The notes beneath the pieces were generated by a model. That model had not been told where the DNA came from. It worked only from the letters and a program-made list of their open reading frames with translations, and ran no database searches. From assembly GCA_003971905.1 (NCBI GenBank), contig RSEE01000023.1:558001-622000 (forward strand): 64,000 bases of DNA. Direction: 5' to 3'. Source of the DNA: Moniliella sp. 'wahieum' (Eukaryota; Basidiomycota; Moniliellomycetes; Moniliellales; Moniliellaceae). This document shows, piece after piece, positions 48,530 through 58,701 of this stretch. Made by a program: the position numbers and the translations under genes. The stretch's first letter is position 1; each line of letters opens with the position of its first letter.

Positions 48530-49150
48530 TGAGGAGTACAATCCCTTGCATGTGCTAAAGTTGACTCACGGTAGTTGTGGCGCTTGGGCTGATTGGTGGG
48601 TCCGCGCGGGGCTCTAGGGACAAGGAGAGGCCTCTCGGCGTATAGCAGAGGCGGGTGCAAGTGTGGCAAGGTTGCGTAGCACCTCCGGCTTCGGTGCAGT
48701 AGCGTGTGTCTGAAGCCTTTGGGCTCAAGGGCGGGGAGAGGAAGGGGAGGACCCCCACTGCTGTTGGGGCTTGGAGAGCTGGACTGGGACTGGGGGCGGC
48801 GTGGCTCCGTTTGCGGCGTGGCTCCAAACGGGATCACACGCAGCTGAATTGAGCTGGACTTCGGCGTGGTACCTGAGAGACCGCGCGAACTGTGGGTTGT
48901 CTGAGGGACGGAAGGCTGAAGACGGGAGATGGAGAACGAGGACGGGAAGCGGAGAAGCAACTAAGCGGTGGAGTTGCCTGTACTGGGTTAATCAATAATT
49001 GGCGAAGAGAGTAAGGGGAGACGCCGAAGATGGATCGAGGGGGAAAACCACGAACTGCTGATAACAGACAAGGACTAAAAGGGAAACACACGCAATCGAG
49101 GAGAAGAACGTGGAACAGGGGGAAACAGGGAGACGGTTGCCGCAAGAGCA
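48530..49150 (-). repeat. Diverged dispersed repeat, copy 2 (inverted)
   Basis: This is the inverse counterpart of 47513-48060 on the minus strand. Its minus strand is open for about 150 codons (48487-48960) with a Ser/Pro-rich product and no motif. The two copies have diverged too far for a recent hairpin-type duplication and may be two independent insertions. Confidence 0.5.
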
Positions 49151-51267
49151 ATCTAGAATGGCAAGGTAAACAGTCAAGGTGCGACTATCGTCGTCGCAAA
49201 GGAAAATACTGACAATTGGGTGGCCATGCGGTGGTCACCAATTCACTTGGGGAAGAGACGAGACTATTGCCGCGTGGATACGTAGAACTGGTAACCGTGC
49301 TGGCTGTCTCGCCAGCTGCGACCGAGCTGAGTTGGATCTGCGAGCATTCTATTGTTGGATAGAGCGGACGCACCTCAGCTGATATATCGGATCATATCGT
49401 CGAATCTGACCCCGTGGCCAAGGTGGGGACGGGGTTAGGAAGGCCAAGGGTGCGCGTAAGCTCCGCCGGGCTTGCGAGCCCGTTTTCACCCGTGACATCA
49501 CGATCCTCTTTACCAAGCGCGTCCCTCGCCCTTAAAGGAACGCGGCTTCCCTCTCTCTCAACATCGGGGAGGGTGTGAAGAAGTGTGCGCTTATAGCGCA
49601 CATCTCATTTCCACACTACGGTAAAACAATCGAGAGGTATGCCTTTTTGTCCTTAGGCCATTGGGCATACGATCGGCGTCACGTCCCTGTCTGCGCCGAT
49701 CAAACTTGGAACGGGGGATGGGTATTTGGATATTCGGCATGCCCCTGCTTCCTTCAGTCGTTAGGTATGCCATCCAAACTGGTTCTTGTTCGCACGCCCC
49801 TCCTTCCCTCGAACGTCGGGGGTGTGAGACAAAGCCATCTTGGGAGCAGGGGAACGGAGGGGGTAGAGGCGCTGTTGGCCCGCCGGCAAATACTCGCCTC
49901 TTCTGGGACTTAGGGGAGAGTATGGGCTCCCCTGTCCGCCTGCCTCTTACCAAACCTTCAAGTTCCGAGATTGTCGGGATCAGACCCACCTGATCACACA
50001 CATGGCCACCACGTTTAGCTGTGGGCCCTGAAGAGTTGTTCTAGACCTTGTTTCCCCCTTTGTCTATGCTCCCTTTCTTTGTCCGTATGAGACTCATCTC
50101 GCAAGTTGCCTTCTTCTCTTCCGAGAGACTGATATATATATCCGTCGCCTCCTTTCCACTCGATGAATACACGATACTCATAATCCTTTTCCACATCTCC
50201 AGATCTCCTGATATAGAGACTGCAGGCATGCTCGTCTTGCTCTCGTTCCGAGGCATACGCGGCCTTGGCCACGCGAGCTGACGCCCGGAATAAGAGGCCT
50301 CACCTCATACGTCATCCCTCCGCCTGGACCCCCCAATAACACGTTCAGGCGTCTTATAAACCGTATAAGTGATATCTTCTTCCCCGGTGCAACCCTCCCC
50401 CCTATAAACTCTGGATCGGGCCCCAGTCCGGGGTCCATCTATCAACAGTATAGATATCCATCCTGCGATGGTGACAATATATTCTTTTAGATACGTAACA
50501 GACCCCTGTGCCTTATTGCCCTCCAGGAGTGGTGCTTACCAGACTTGCGCAATGCAGTTACTCCCGCAAATTGGTGATGGGGGGAATGTCCTTGCCGTAT
50601 CGGTATCTTGGATGTACTCCCTATCTTCTGTTGTCTCGTGTGGGGGACGTGATGGGTGGGAAATAAACGGGTCCAAATCTGCGAATATAACTTGTAGCAT
50701 CATCTCCTCTGTTGACCCGGCCTTGAGCAAACTGCCAGAGAAACCACCTTGTTGACACCGCTGTCATAGGCTCCAGAACCCAAATTCAGAACCCAAATTC
50801 AAAGAGTTTCCTTAAGGTCTTCTGAAGCGTTTGTTCCACTTTTGGCGGCTATTTTGTCTCTGCAACACATGGCCTGTGATGCCATAATCCTGACGGAAGG
50901 GGCCGAATAAAAGCGACGCGGAAAGAAATCGTTTTCACAGTCTCTATCAGATGGCCGCATGACGATGGATGTTTCTTAGCATCCACTGGGCCCCTTTTTG
51001 GCATGAGGGCACTTATTGTCCCCAACTTTAGGGAACAGTGCAACTCAGAAGAGGGCTGGCAGAACACGACCCACAAAAAAGCAGAGGTCATCCTCATCGT
51101 TTTTACACCACGTTTTTCTTGTGGGCCACCGAGAGTCCAGTTTTTTCTCTTCATTTTCAGCTCGCCCCTATACATGCGCTTCCAACCTGGAAGCTGATAG
51201 GTGAAGTGCATGGTATTAGGATGAATCCCATCCGTGAGGAGGGCCAACCACACATCCGTACTGACGT
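49151..51267. other. Intergenic, no gene seen
   Basis: The stretch has mixed composition. A few 80 to 130 codon open frames occur (for example 49591-50001 minus) without motifs. It may include more decayed repeat sequence. Confidence 0.4.
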
Positions 51268-51272
51268 ATACC

Positions 51273-51640
51273 TGTTGGCCTAGGGAGCCGGACGGGCAGA
51301 AGGATGAGGAGAAGGTGATGGATTGGAGCCAGAGTTGGGTCTGGGTACAGAGGCATCTATATAGGAGGCTGGACTAGGCACAGGGACAGTGAGTCACCAG
51401 GAGAGAGTGCAGGGCACAGGGACAGTGACACGCAGGGACGTCAGCGTGGAAGCCGATGGAACCGAGGCGAACCTGGTCTACCGACTGGGAGCCAGAGGAT
51501 CACAGTCAACACCCCCGCTGGCCAGGGAACCCGGAGACATCGGTTGTGGGATGAGCCTGCCAGTGGATGTAGAGGGGAGGACTTGAGTGGCAACCGGGAC
51601 GAATGGCCTGGAGTTGTGCATGGCCACACGACTGGCCTAC
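51273..51640 (-). repeat. Left LTR (3' LTR if read on the minus strand)
   Basis: This copy matches 52428-52801 over its whole length with no substitution except the terminal base. It lacks one A (in CACACAGG), TC (in GCTCCTG) and AG (in GAGAGGGG) relative to the other copy. Confidence 0.9.
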
Positions 51641-52228
51641 CCCCCGCTGTCCAGGATGACACCTGAACGAGCCGAGCGCTTGTGGTTGGTGTATTGTGCG
51701 ACCGCCAGATGCTTGTAGAAGTCTTAGAAGTAAAAGTAGTAGGGGTTGCGCCCCGAAGCGATTTGGTGGGCAAAAGTAAAAAGCACCAGTTATAGGTGTA
51801 GTGAAAGAAAATTGGAAACTTGGAGTAAATGCGGTCCAAGGTCGTTTGGCATCAAAATTGGATGCGTTTGGTAGTTGTTTGGTTCCGCATGCCTGGTGCC
51901 AGTGGGGTCCATTGGGCATGGGAAATGAACGGGCGCTATGCGTCAACCGTCTTGATCTGTTTGGGTTCTCTTTGTTGTTGAAAAAGAGGAGTGGAAGAAG
52001 TTGGGTGACCACCCCCCCCATCCTTTCCCCAGGTGCCCCGGATGAATTGGCAATCCGGGGCGTGTAGCCGTGGGTGGGGCACTTGATGAGCAGCCACCCC
52101 CGCTTTCTGCGATTCGCCTGCGCCGTTTTGTCGTTGGAGGAATTTCGTCTCGTTGACGATACCCGACACGTTTTGTTCCGTCGTGTGTTGTCCCTAAAAA
52201 TCATTGCCCCATCTGTGGGGGACGAGTG

Positions 52229-52307
52229 TGCCGATTGTGGCGGTAGTATGCCGATTGTGGCGGGTAGTATGCCGATTGTGGCGGTAAGGTGCCGATTGTG
52301 GCGGTGG
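52229..52307. repeat. Tandem repeat inside the LTR element, about 20 bases x 4
   Basis: Four imperfect units of TGCCGATTGTGGCGGTAGTA occur in a row. They make the minus-strand frame read as a His/Arg/Asn-rich repeat. Confidence 0.85.
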
Positions 52308-52427
52308 TGTTGTTGGGCGGGAGGACGGGTGTGTCTTGTGGGCTTGGCGGCTTAGCTTGGGCTTGTAGGCTTGGGGGTGGGCTTGCTTGAAGAGCGCTCC
52401 CCTTCCGGGGGGATCAGATTGTAGCTC

Positions 52428-52801
52428 TGTTGGCCTAGGGAGCCGGACGGGCAGAAGGATGAGGAGAAGGTGATGGATTGGAGCCAGAGTTGGGTCTGGG
52501 TACAGAGGCATCTATATAGGAGGCTGGACTAGGCACAGGGACAGTGAGTCACACAGGAGAGAGTGCAGGGCACAGGGACAGTGACACGCAGGGACGTCAG
52601 CGTGGAAGCCGATGGAACCGAGGCGAACCTGGTCTACCGACTGGGAGCCAGAGGATCACAGTCAACACCCCCGCTGGCCAGGGAACCCGGAGACATCGGT
52701 TGTGGGATGAGCTCCTGCCAGTGGATGTAGAGAGGGGAGGACTTGAGTGGCAACCGGGACGAATGGCCTGGAGTTGTGCATGGCCACACGACTGGCCTAC
52801 A
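52428..52801 (-). repeat. Right LTR (5' LTR if read on the minus strand)
   Basis: This is the full 374-base LTR running from TGTTGGCC to GGCCTACA, directly followed by the ATACC duplication. Confidence 0.9.
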
Positions 52802-52806
52802 ATACC

Positions 52807-53310
52807 TTCGACCCTCGACCGCGCTACAGCGGCTCCTCGGGGGGGGGAGTTGGCCAAAAGTATATATTTGAGGGTGCCGATCGGTGCAACAGCATCCCCA
52901 CATGGAATTGAGAAAGATTGACGTTGCAATTCTACGTTGGGAGCTTAGCGCATTCCCCTGCCTAACGGTCCCTTGGCCTTATCGGTGACCTGGTGACCGG
53001 TGACTCAGCGAACTCACTCCGAGGGCAGCACAGGAGCAGTGTGAAGGAAAACACTCCGTCGGCCCTGGGCCTGATCGATGACTGGCGACCGGTGACTGGC
53101 CCATGGGGCTGGGAGTGTCGAGGGCCTTCCTCAAGCTTGGCGCGTGATAATCATGCATGGCACGTGACACTGCGGTGAGCACTTCGGTACGCGCCTCCAT
53201 ACAGGCGCATCGGTCGCTTTCTCCCACCTCTGTCCCCATCCGCATCCAGCGCGTTCAGTCCGCGCGTCGCCAACCCAGCCACCGTCAGCACGCCCAAGAA
53301 GGAAGCGACC
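52807..53310. other. Intergenic upstream of the membrane protein gene
   Basis: This contains a repeated GGTGACC(T/G)GGTGACCGGTGAC motif near 52983-53005, again palindrome-rich. No gene seen. Confidence 0.45.
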
Positions 53311-54658
53311 ATGGGCTTAGGAGCACGCCTTGCATTTCTGCTAACGCCCATCGTGGCCATCGCGCTTGGAACTGTTGTTTTCAAACTGGACGACAACGAA
53401 TCGGTACGTGCAAAGTGAATCTCACCATCTCACATTCTTGCCATCTCACAAGGCTTGCCGCGCTGACCGCTTCGCTTGCCGCACGTGTTCACAGTTTTGG
53501 TCCAGTCCTTCCCTGGCGTGCGAGCGGGAGAGTACGCAGGCCGTCCAAGCGGTGCAGCGCGTGTTGCTCTCTGCGTCTGAGCACCTCGCTTCCCTCCAGG
53601 AGATGACCGCCCCCCACTTGTCCCTCTCTTCTTTCCAGGCCATCCCGCACAGCCCCGCACTCGCCCGCACCATCACACGTGGTGCGCATCACTTTTGTGC
53701 TACAGGCGAGCTTGCTCCTGCCCGCCGAGCCTTGTTTTCCCTTGGCCTCTCCATTGCCCTTCCCTGGACCTTCCGATTGGGTGAGACGCTCCCCTGGCTC
53801 GCCGAGGTCTATCTCTTCTCCTCTCTGGCCAGCATGGGGATCGGTCTCCCAGCCTTGCTCACGCTTCCTGTGTATGCGCTGCACCTCTATGCTCAGGTCG
53901 GTGCGCGTGTCTCCCCATCCCCGCCCCGCGCGGCCCGGACGACAGTGCCTCTGCTGCTGGTTCCTTTATCCCTTTTTGCTCGTTCTGGTGGAGAAGGATG
54001 TGCTCCCCTGGGTTGCCCTGCCCTCCTGGGTAGCCTTATTTCTCGCGGCTCTGATGTTTGTCACACGCTTGTCGCCCGCCCATCTGCCACGGGATGAGGA
54101 ACAAGCAGCAGAGAAAGTGGCCGAGGCGTATGAGCACCGCTGGGTCGCTTACCGGCGGTCGCGTTGCTGTCCCTCATGCTCTGGGCGTATGGGGTGTACG
54201 GATTGGCACGAGCACCAGAGTACACGCTGCGGGCTGCCCAGACGGCAACGCGCTATCCCTGCGCTGCCAGCAGGTTTGCACTTGCCTTCCTGGGATGTCC
54301 CGTCCCCTGGACCGAGCTTGATACCGCACTGACCATGCACACCGCCGCCCTGCTTCTCTTGCCAGTGGGAGTGCTGGTGCTGGAAACGTTCTCGACCCGT
54401 GCCGAGCCACACGGCCTTCACCCGCTCACCGCCCGCCCGTTCCCAGCGGTCGAGGCGCGTGCGCAGCGGGCGCTTGCCCTCGCTCCAGCCGGTGCTCCGG
54501 CGCTGGAAGCCGGGTTGAGGAGGCCCGCCGTCTCCTTGTTGCTTACGCTAGTGGGAGGGCCTGCTTTCCCCCTCGCTCTCTGGTGGTCCGCGGGGGAAGA
54601 GCGCCAGGGCTGGTTGGCGCGCGTCGCGGCGCGTCAACAAGCCCAACATTTCCTCTAG
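53311..54658 (+). CDS. Multi-pass membrane protein of unknown function
   Basis: The ATG at 53311 gives MGLGARLAFLLTPIVAIALG-TVVF, a membrane anchor, then DDNES and an intron (53404-53452, GTACGT donor). The following segments are hydrophobic: ALFSLGLSIALPWTF, VYLFSSLASMGIGLPALLTL, LPSWVALFLAALMF, and after frame breaks near 53985 and 54155, ALLSLMLWAYGVYGLA, TMHTAALLLLPVGVLVLETF and SLLLTLVGGPAFPLALWW. The stop is at 54656-54658. A conserved-looking acidic stretch PRDEEQAAEKVAEAYEHRW separates the two halves. There are seven or so spans over roughly 430 residues. I do not recognise the family; organelle-membrane or plasma-membrane location cannot be told apart. Confidence 0.6.
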
Positions 54659-54979
54659 CACTGTCGTTGGGTTCGATTCTGTCAACGGTGGTTTCTTCAA
54701 ATAGTGGACTGTGTTGGGCAATAATTAAAGAGCATAGACCAGAACGTAGGGCAGTGCTATTCCCGTCTTCCGCCCCCCGCTGGCTTCAAGCTACCTGTCC
54801 GATCTCTCCTGTCTGCTCTGCCTAGGGCATCTTCCAGTCTTTTTCCCAGTCGAGCTCGTGCAACCTACATGCACCAGTTGCAAGTAAGGCCAAAAGGAAA
54901 TGCATCGCGCCCAGTGCGAGAGGTGGTGGCACAGAACATGGTGAGTTTCCCTTGCCTTGGGGGAGGACCTAGGTCGCAT
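54659..54979. other. Convergent intergenic region
   Basis: A short 3'-to-3' spacer between the membrane protein gene and the ubiquitin-like/eL40 gene. An AATAATTAAAG patch at 54720-54730 could be a polyadenylation signal. Confidence 0.45.
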
Positions 54980-55435
54980 TTACTTGAGCACCTTCTTCTT
55001 GCGCAGCTGCGACGAGTGGCCGCACTTGCGCTTGCGGCAGTTGGTTGCACGCGGCGGCAGACGAGCGTAGCACTTGCGGCAAATTTGCTTCTCGACATTC
55101 GTCTTGGACGCAAGCACCTTGAGCGAGGGCTCAATGATACCTCCCAGCAGGCTGAGGAGACATTCGCACGTTAGTTCCCAGTGGCCAGACACGCGACACG
55201 CGACAAAAGATGGACAACGTACCTCAACGACATGTGCAGCGTAGCGTCCTTCTGGATGCCATAGTCGGCAAGGGTGCGGCCGTCGGCCAGCTGCTTGCCC
55301 GCGTAGAGCAGGCGCTGCTCCGAGGCGGGGATGCCCTCACGGGCAAAGTTGAGGGCCTTGACCGACTCGACCGTGGCCTGGGGCCACAGCGTGGGCCAGG
55401 GTGTTGCCCCGGACAGAGTTGACAAAGATTTGCAT
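54980..55435 (-). CDS. RPL40: Ribosomal protein eL40 fused to a divergent ubiquitin-like domain
   Basis: The ATG at 55435 starts [19 protein letters not shown]; after a two-base deletion near 55380 the frame continues [52 protein letters not shown]. An intron (55153-55222, GTACGT donor) leads to LLGG and the ribosomal part [52 protein letters not shown], with the stop at 54980-54982. eL40 is a zinc-binding protein of the large subunit and here is almost canonical (CxxC...CxxxxC ligands intact). The N-terminal 76 residues align with ubiquitin without gaps, with K27, K48 and K63 kept but K6, K11, K29 and K33 changed, and R72 and R74 replaced by Ser and Leu. A further intron with GTAAGT donor lies in the 5' leader (about 55439-55556). 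Confidence 0.9.
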
Positions 55436-56687
55436 CCCTACTGCGAATGGTGGAGGGGTCAGTGGAAGCCGGAAGGGGGGGCGGTGGATGAACACAACAA
55501 GCGGAGGGAGGGGGAAGGCGCTGGGGGTGGCGCCGTACGCGAACACGGGCACTTACCTTGACTTGCTTGGTGGTGGACAGGCGGCAGTACCACGTCCGGG
55601 CGTCGGAGGGAGGCGAGGCGGGCAGGGGTGCCCACTAGTGCCCTGAGAATTTGCGAAACTGGCCAGGTGCTGAAGGGGTAGAGCTGTGAGTGGCCTGGTG
55701 CGGGCGTGAGTTTATTGCGCCGGGCCAGCCCTAGCCTGCGCTAGCACTGCGCGCGGCGGCGGTAGGGTCTGGCTGGCTGGGCGGAGCGGCGCAGTTGAAA
55801 GTTGCAGGGGATGGACGGCTGGTTTTGAAATGTGGAGGCGGGGCGCGGGGTCGGACGATGGCATGGATGACCTGCATGACACGGCCTGAGCGCTGGGCGG
55901 CAGAGCAGTGTGCGATTGAAAGCAAAGCTGAGCACTCGAATGCTTAACCCCGCTGGGGCAGCCGGAGAGACCAGGGTGACGAGGGTGACTAGGGTGACTA
56001 CGGGGCAGCACTGGGCAGCAGCCAGCACTCCCCCGAGAGTGGATACCGAGGACAGAGTGAGTTACCACTGTCATCGATCATCGATCACTTGTCCTCTTCC
56101 TCAGGCCGCGCTGGCCACACCACCGCCTCCTGGATGGGCTGCGGGAGGCCATGGCTGTACGCAGCGCCATTGGTGTGGTGGCCTCGGCGAGGCGGAAGCT
56201 GCCCGGCGCGACGAGCAGAGGAGGACAAGGCAAATGAAGCCAAGCAACAAGGGCCGCCAGGGGCCTATATTGTTGCAGATGCACATGGCAGCGCCCACAG
56301 AGGCGTACGCAGACAATGCCCGCGACGAGGCTCATCCATCTCATCATCCGTGGGGGAAGGTGGGCTGATATGCTGCCTGTGGCGCTGGCTGCTGCTCCAG
56401 CGTCTACCCGACTACGGACGGCTATCGACTGTCGGCTACCCCGGATGTGAAAGGGCGGGGCGGCACGGGGCTGGTGTGGGGTTAGGTGGCCGGCATCTGA
56501 ATCCGGCGGCGGTGGGGCGCACGGCCACACTCGCGGCGGGGTGTGCGGGGCAGGTTATTAGGCTCTATTGGCGATTGGTCAGCTCTTATAAAGCAGCACT
56601 GCTGCTTGCGCCCCGCAGCACCCGCCTCCTCTCCTCTCACACCCCCTGCCCCACCCTTGCCACCCCCCGCCTCCACCCCCCATCGCC
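55436..56687. other. Divergent promoter region between eL40 and acyl-CoA dehydrogenase genes
   Basis: The first 120 bases form a 5' leader intron of the eL40 gene (donor GTAAGT near 55556, acceptor CAG just before the ATG). The GTGACTAGGGTGACTA direct repeat lies near 55976-56000. The right end holds CCAAT and TATA boxes of the dehydrogenase gene. No coding region seen. Confidence 0.55.
56567..56593 (+). promoter_or_regulatory. Inverted CCAAT boxes and TATA box of the acyl-CoA dehydrogenase gene
   Basis: ATTGG (inverted CCAAT) occurs twice at 56567-56571 and 56574-56578, followed by TATAAAG at 56587-56593, about 100 bases before the ATG and followed by a CT-rich leader. Confidence 0.6.
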
Positions 56688-58340
56688 ATGTCCGTCAAAA
56701 CCTTTTCCCGCGACGAGGTCGCCAAGCACAACACCCCAGGCGACACATGGATCGTGATTGATGCGACCGTGTACGATGTGAGCAAGTTTGCTGCCATGCA
56801 TCCGGGCGGCGAGGCGGTCCTACGACCCCGAGGTTGCTGGCGGCGATGCGACCGAGGCGTTTTATGGCCTGCACCGCGCCGACATTTTGAACAAGACCAT
56901 GGCCAAGCGCCTGGTCGTGGGGCAGATTGAAGGGGAGGAGCCCGAGGTACGCACCAAGGCAGTCGGTGCGCCTTCGCCTGTCCCTTTTGCCGAGCCCACC
57001 TGGCTGCACCCAGTGTTCAAGTCGCCGTACTACAAGGACTCGCACCGGCGTTTGCAGCGCGAGTTCCGCGCGTATGTCGAGGAGCACGTTATTGCCGTTG
57101 CGCGCGAGTGTGAGGCCAACGGCAAGCGTCCTCCGCTCGACTTGGTCAAGGATATGGGTGCCAAGCAGATCAATGCGATGCGCATGGGGCCTGGCAAGGT
57201 GCTCAAGGGCCGCAAACTGTTTGCCGATGTCAAGCCCGAGGAATTTGACTATTTCCACGAAATGATCTTGACCCAGGAACTGTCGCGGTCGGGAGTGCGT
57301 GGCTGGATGGATGGCCTGCAGGCCGGTATGGTCATTGGCCTCCCGCCCATTATCAACTTTGGCACCCCCGAGCTGCAGAAAGAGATTATCGAGCCCGTTC
57401 TCGCTGGCGAAAAGTTCATCTCGCTTGCTGTCACTGAGGCCTTTGCCGGGTCGGACGTCATGTCTATCCGTACCACTGCCCAAAAACAGAAGGACGGGTC
57501 GTACATTGTTAACGGGACCAAGAAGGTACGTTGTGTTGTTGCTAACCAAGCCCCGCCCCTCACCCTCTCGTGACGAGGACATACAAGACGCTGACATATG
57601 GGATGGTTTTTTTGCAGTGGATCACGAACGGTGTCTTCTCTGATTACTTCACGACGCTGGTTAAGCTCTTGGACGAAGAAGGCGAGGAGGGAGGGTTTGC
57701 AGTGCTGTGTATTCCGCGTGTGGAAGGGGTGGAGACAAAGCAGATCAAGACCCAGTACTCGACCACTGCTGGCACAGCCTTTATTACGTTTGACAATGTG
57801 CGCGTGCCGTCCAAGTACTTGGTGGGCGAAGAGGGGATGGGGATCATGGTCATCCTCTCCAACTTTAACCATGAGCGATGGGTGATGTGCTGCGGCACGA
57901 TCCGTGGCGCCCGCCTGATGCTAGAGGAGTGCATTACGTGGACCAGCCAGCGCAAGGCATTTGGCAAGCCGCTGACGTCGCAGGCGGTGGTGCGGCAAAA
58001 GCTGGGCCAGATGATGAGCGAGTGCGAGGCGGGGCAAGCTTGGCTCGAGGCTGTCACGTTCCAGATGAACCAGATGAGCTACAAGGAGCAGGCCAAGTAC
58101 CTGGCTGGCCACATGGCTTTGCTCAAGAGCTGGTCCACTGAGATCTCGACCAAGACGGCGAACGAGGCGATCAACTTGTTTGGTGGACGTGGCCTGACCA
58201 AGACTGGGCTCGGCGCCCTGGTTTCGGCGGCCCAGATGGGAACCAAGTTTGACGCCATCCTGGGTGGCACGGAAGACATTCTGCGTGACCTCGGTGTCCG
58301 GCAGGCACTGCGCTTTATGCCCAAGACGCACAAGATGTGA
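56688..58340 (+). CDS. Acyl-CoA dehydrogenase fused to an N-terminal cytochrome b5 domain
   Basis: The ATG at 56688 begins MSVKTFSRDEVAKHNTPGDT, a cytochrome b5 domain with heme ligand motif HPGGE and second His in FYGLHRADI. Two bases are missing at 56822 (CTCTAC reduced to CTAC). A linker leads to the dehydrogenase: ELSRSGVRGWMDGLQAG, LAVTEAFAGSDVMSIRTTAQ (FAD and substrate site), an intron 57526-57617, WITNG, FDNVRVPSKYLVGEEGMGI, NHERWVMCCGTIRGARLMLE, RKAFGKPL, and ILGGTEDILRDLGVRQALRF with the stop at 58338-58340. The Glu of the classic YEG motif is Gly here, and the Glu in NHERW sits where isovaleryl-CoA and long-chain enzymes carry their catalytic base. Such fungal b5 fusions are thought to be fatty-acyl-CoA dehydrogenases with an in-built electron carrier; substrate unknown. 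Confidence 0.93.
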
Positions 58341-58701
58341 GAAGATGCACACTGTTCTTGCCGTTCAGGGTGAACATGTGACATGTGAACTCACACTATG
58401 GCGAACTTGCAAACTTGATGTTGATTGTCGACGACTGAATATTGATTGACCTACGCTTACACCACTTCGTGGCTCCGCTCCACTCACGCCGTTCTTTGCG
58501 GGACTCGTTCAGCTTTTATTTGTCAGACTCTGTCATCTTGGCTGTGCTCAGCCATGATTCTGTCTCCATAGCACGCCTCCCTATTCCCATTATTACCTCA
58601 ATGCAGACGAAAAAGGGTGGAGGGGGGCTGGCGGGAAGAATGATAGATTTGAACGAAAGGGGGGGGTACAACGAAGGGTACGACGAAAGTGGAACGTAAA
58701 C
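58341..58701. other. Convergent intergenic region
   Basis: A 3'-to-3' spacer between the dehydrogenase gene and the low-complexity protein gene. It contains ACATGTGACATGTGAACTC near 58375-58393, another ACATGTG tandem pair. No gene seen. Confidence 0.5.

Larger units (their letters stand above)
51268..52806 (-). mobile_element. Non-autonomous LTR retrotransposon (TRIM-like), with 5-bp target-site duplication
   Basis: The element body is 51273-52801 (about 1.53 kb), flanked on both sides by ATACC (51268-51272 and 52802-52806). Long terminal repeats of 368 and 374 bases begin TGTTGGCC and end GGCCTACA, the TG...CA ends of LTR elements. A purine-rich stretch (GGACAGCGGGGG on the minus strand, 51641-51652) abuts the left LTR, which suggests minus-strand orientation with 52428-52801 as the 5' LTR. 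The 787-base interior has no gag-pol motif, only a basic open frame on the minus strand and a short tandem repeat. I found no clear tRNA primer-binding site. It must depend on enzymes of another element. Confidence 0.85.
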
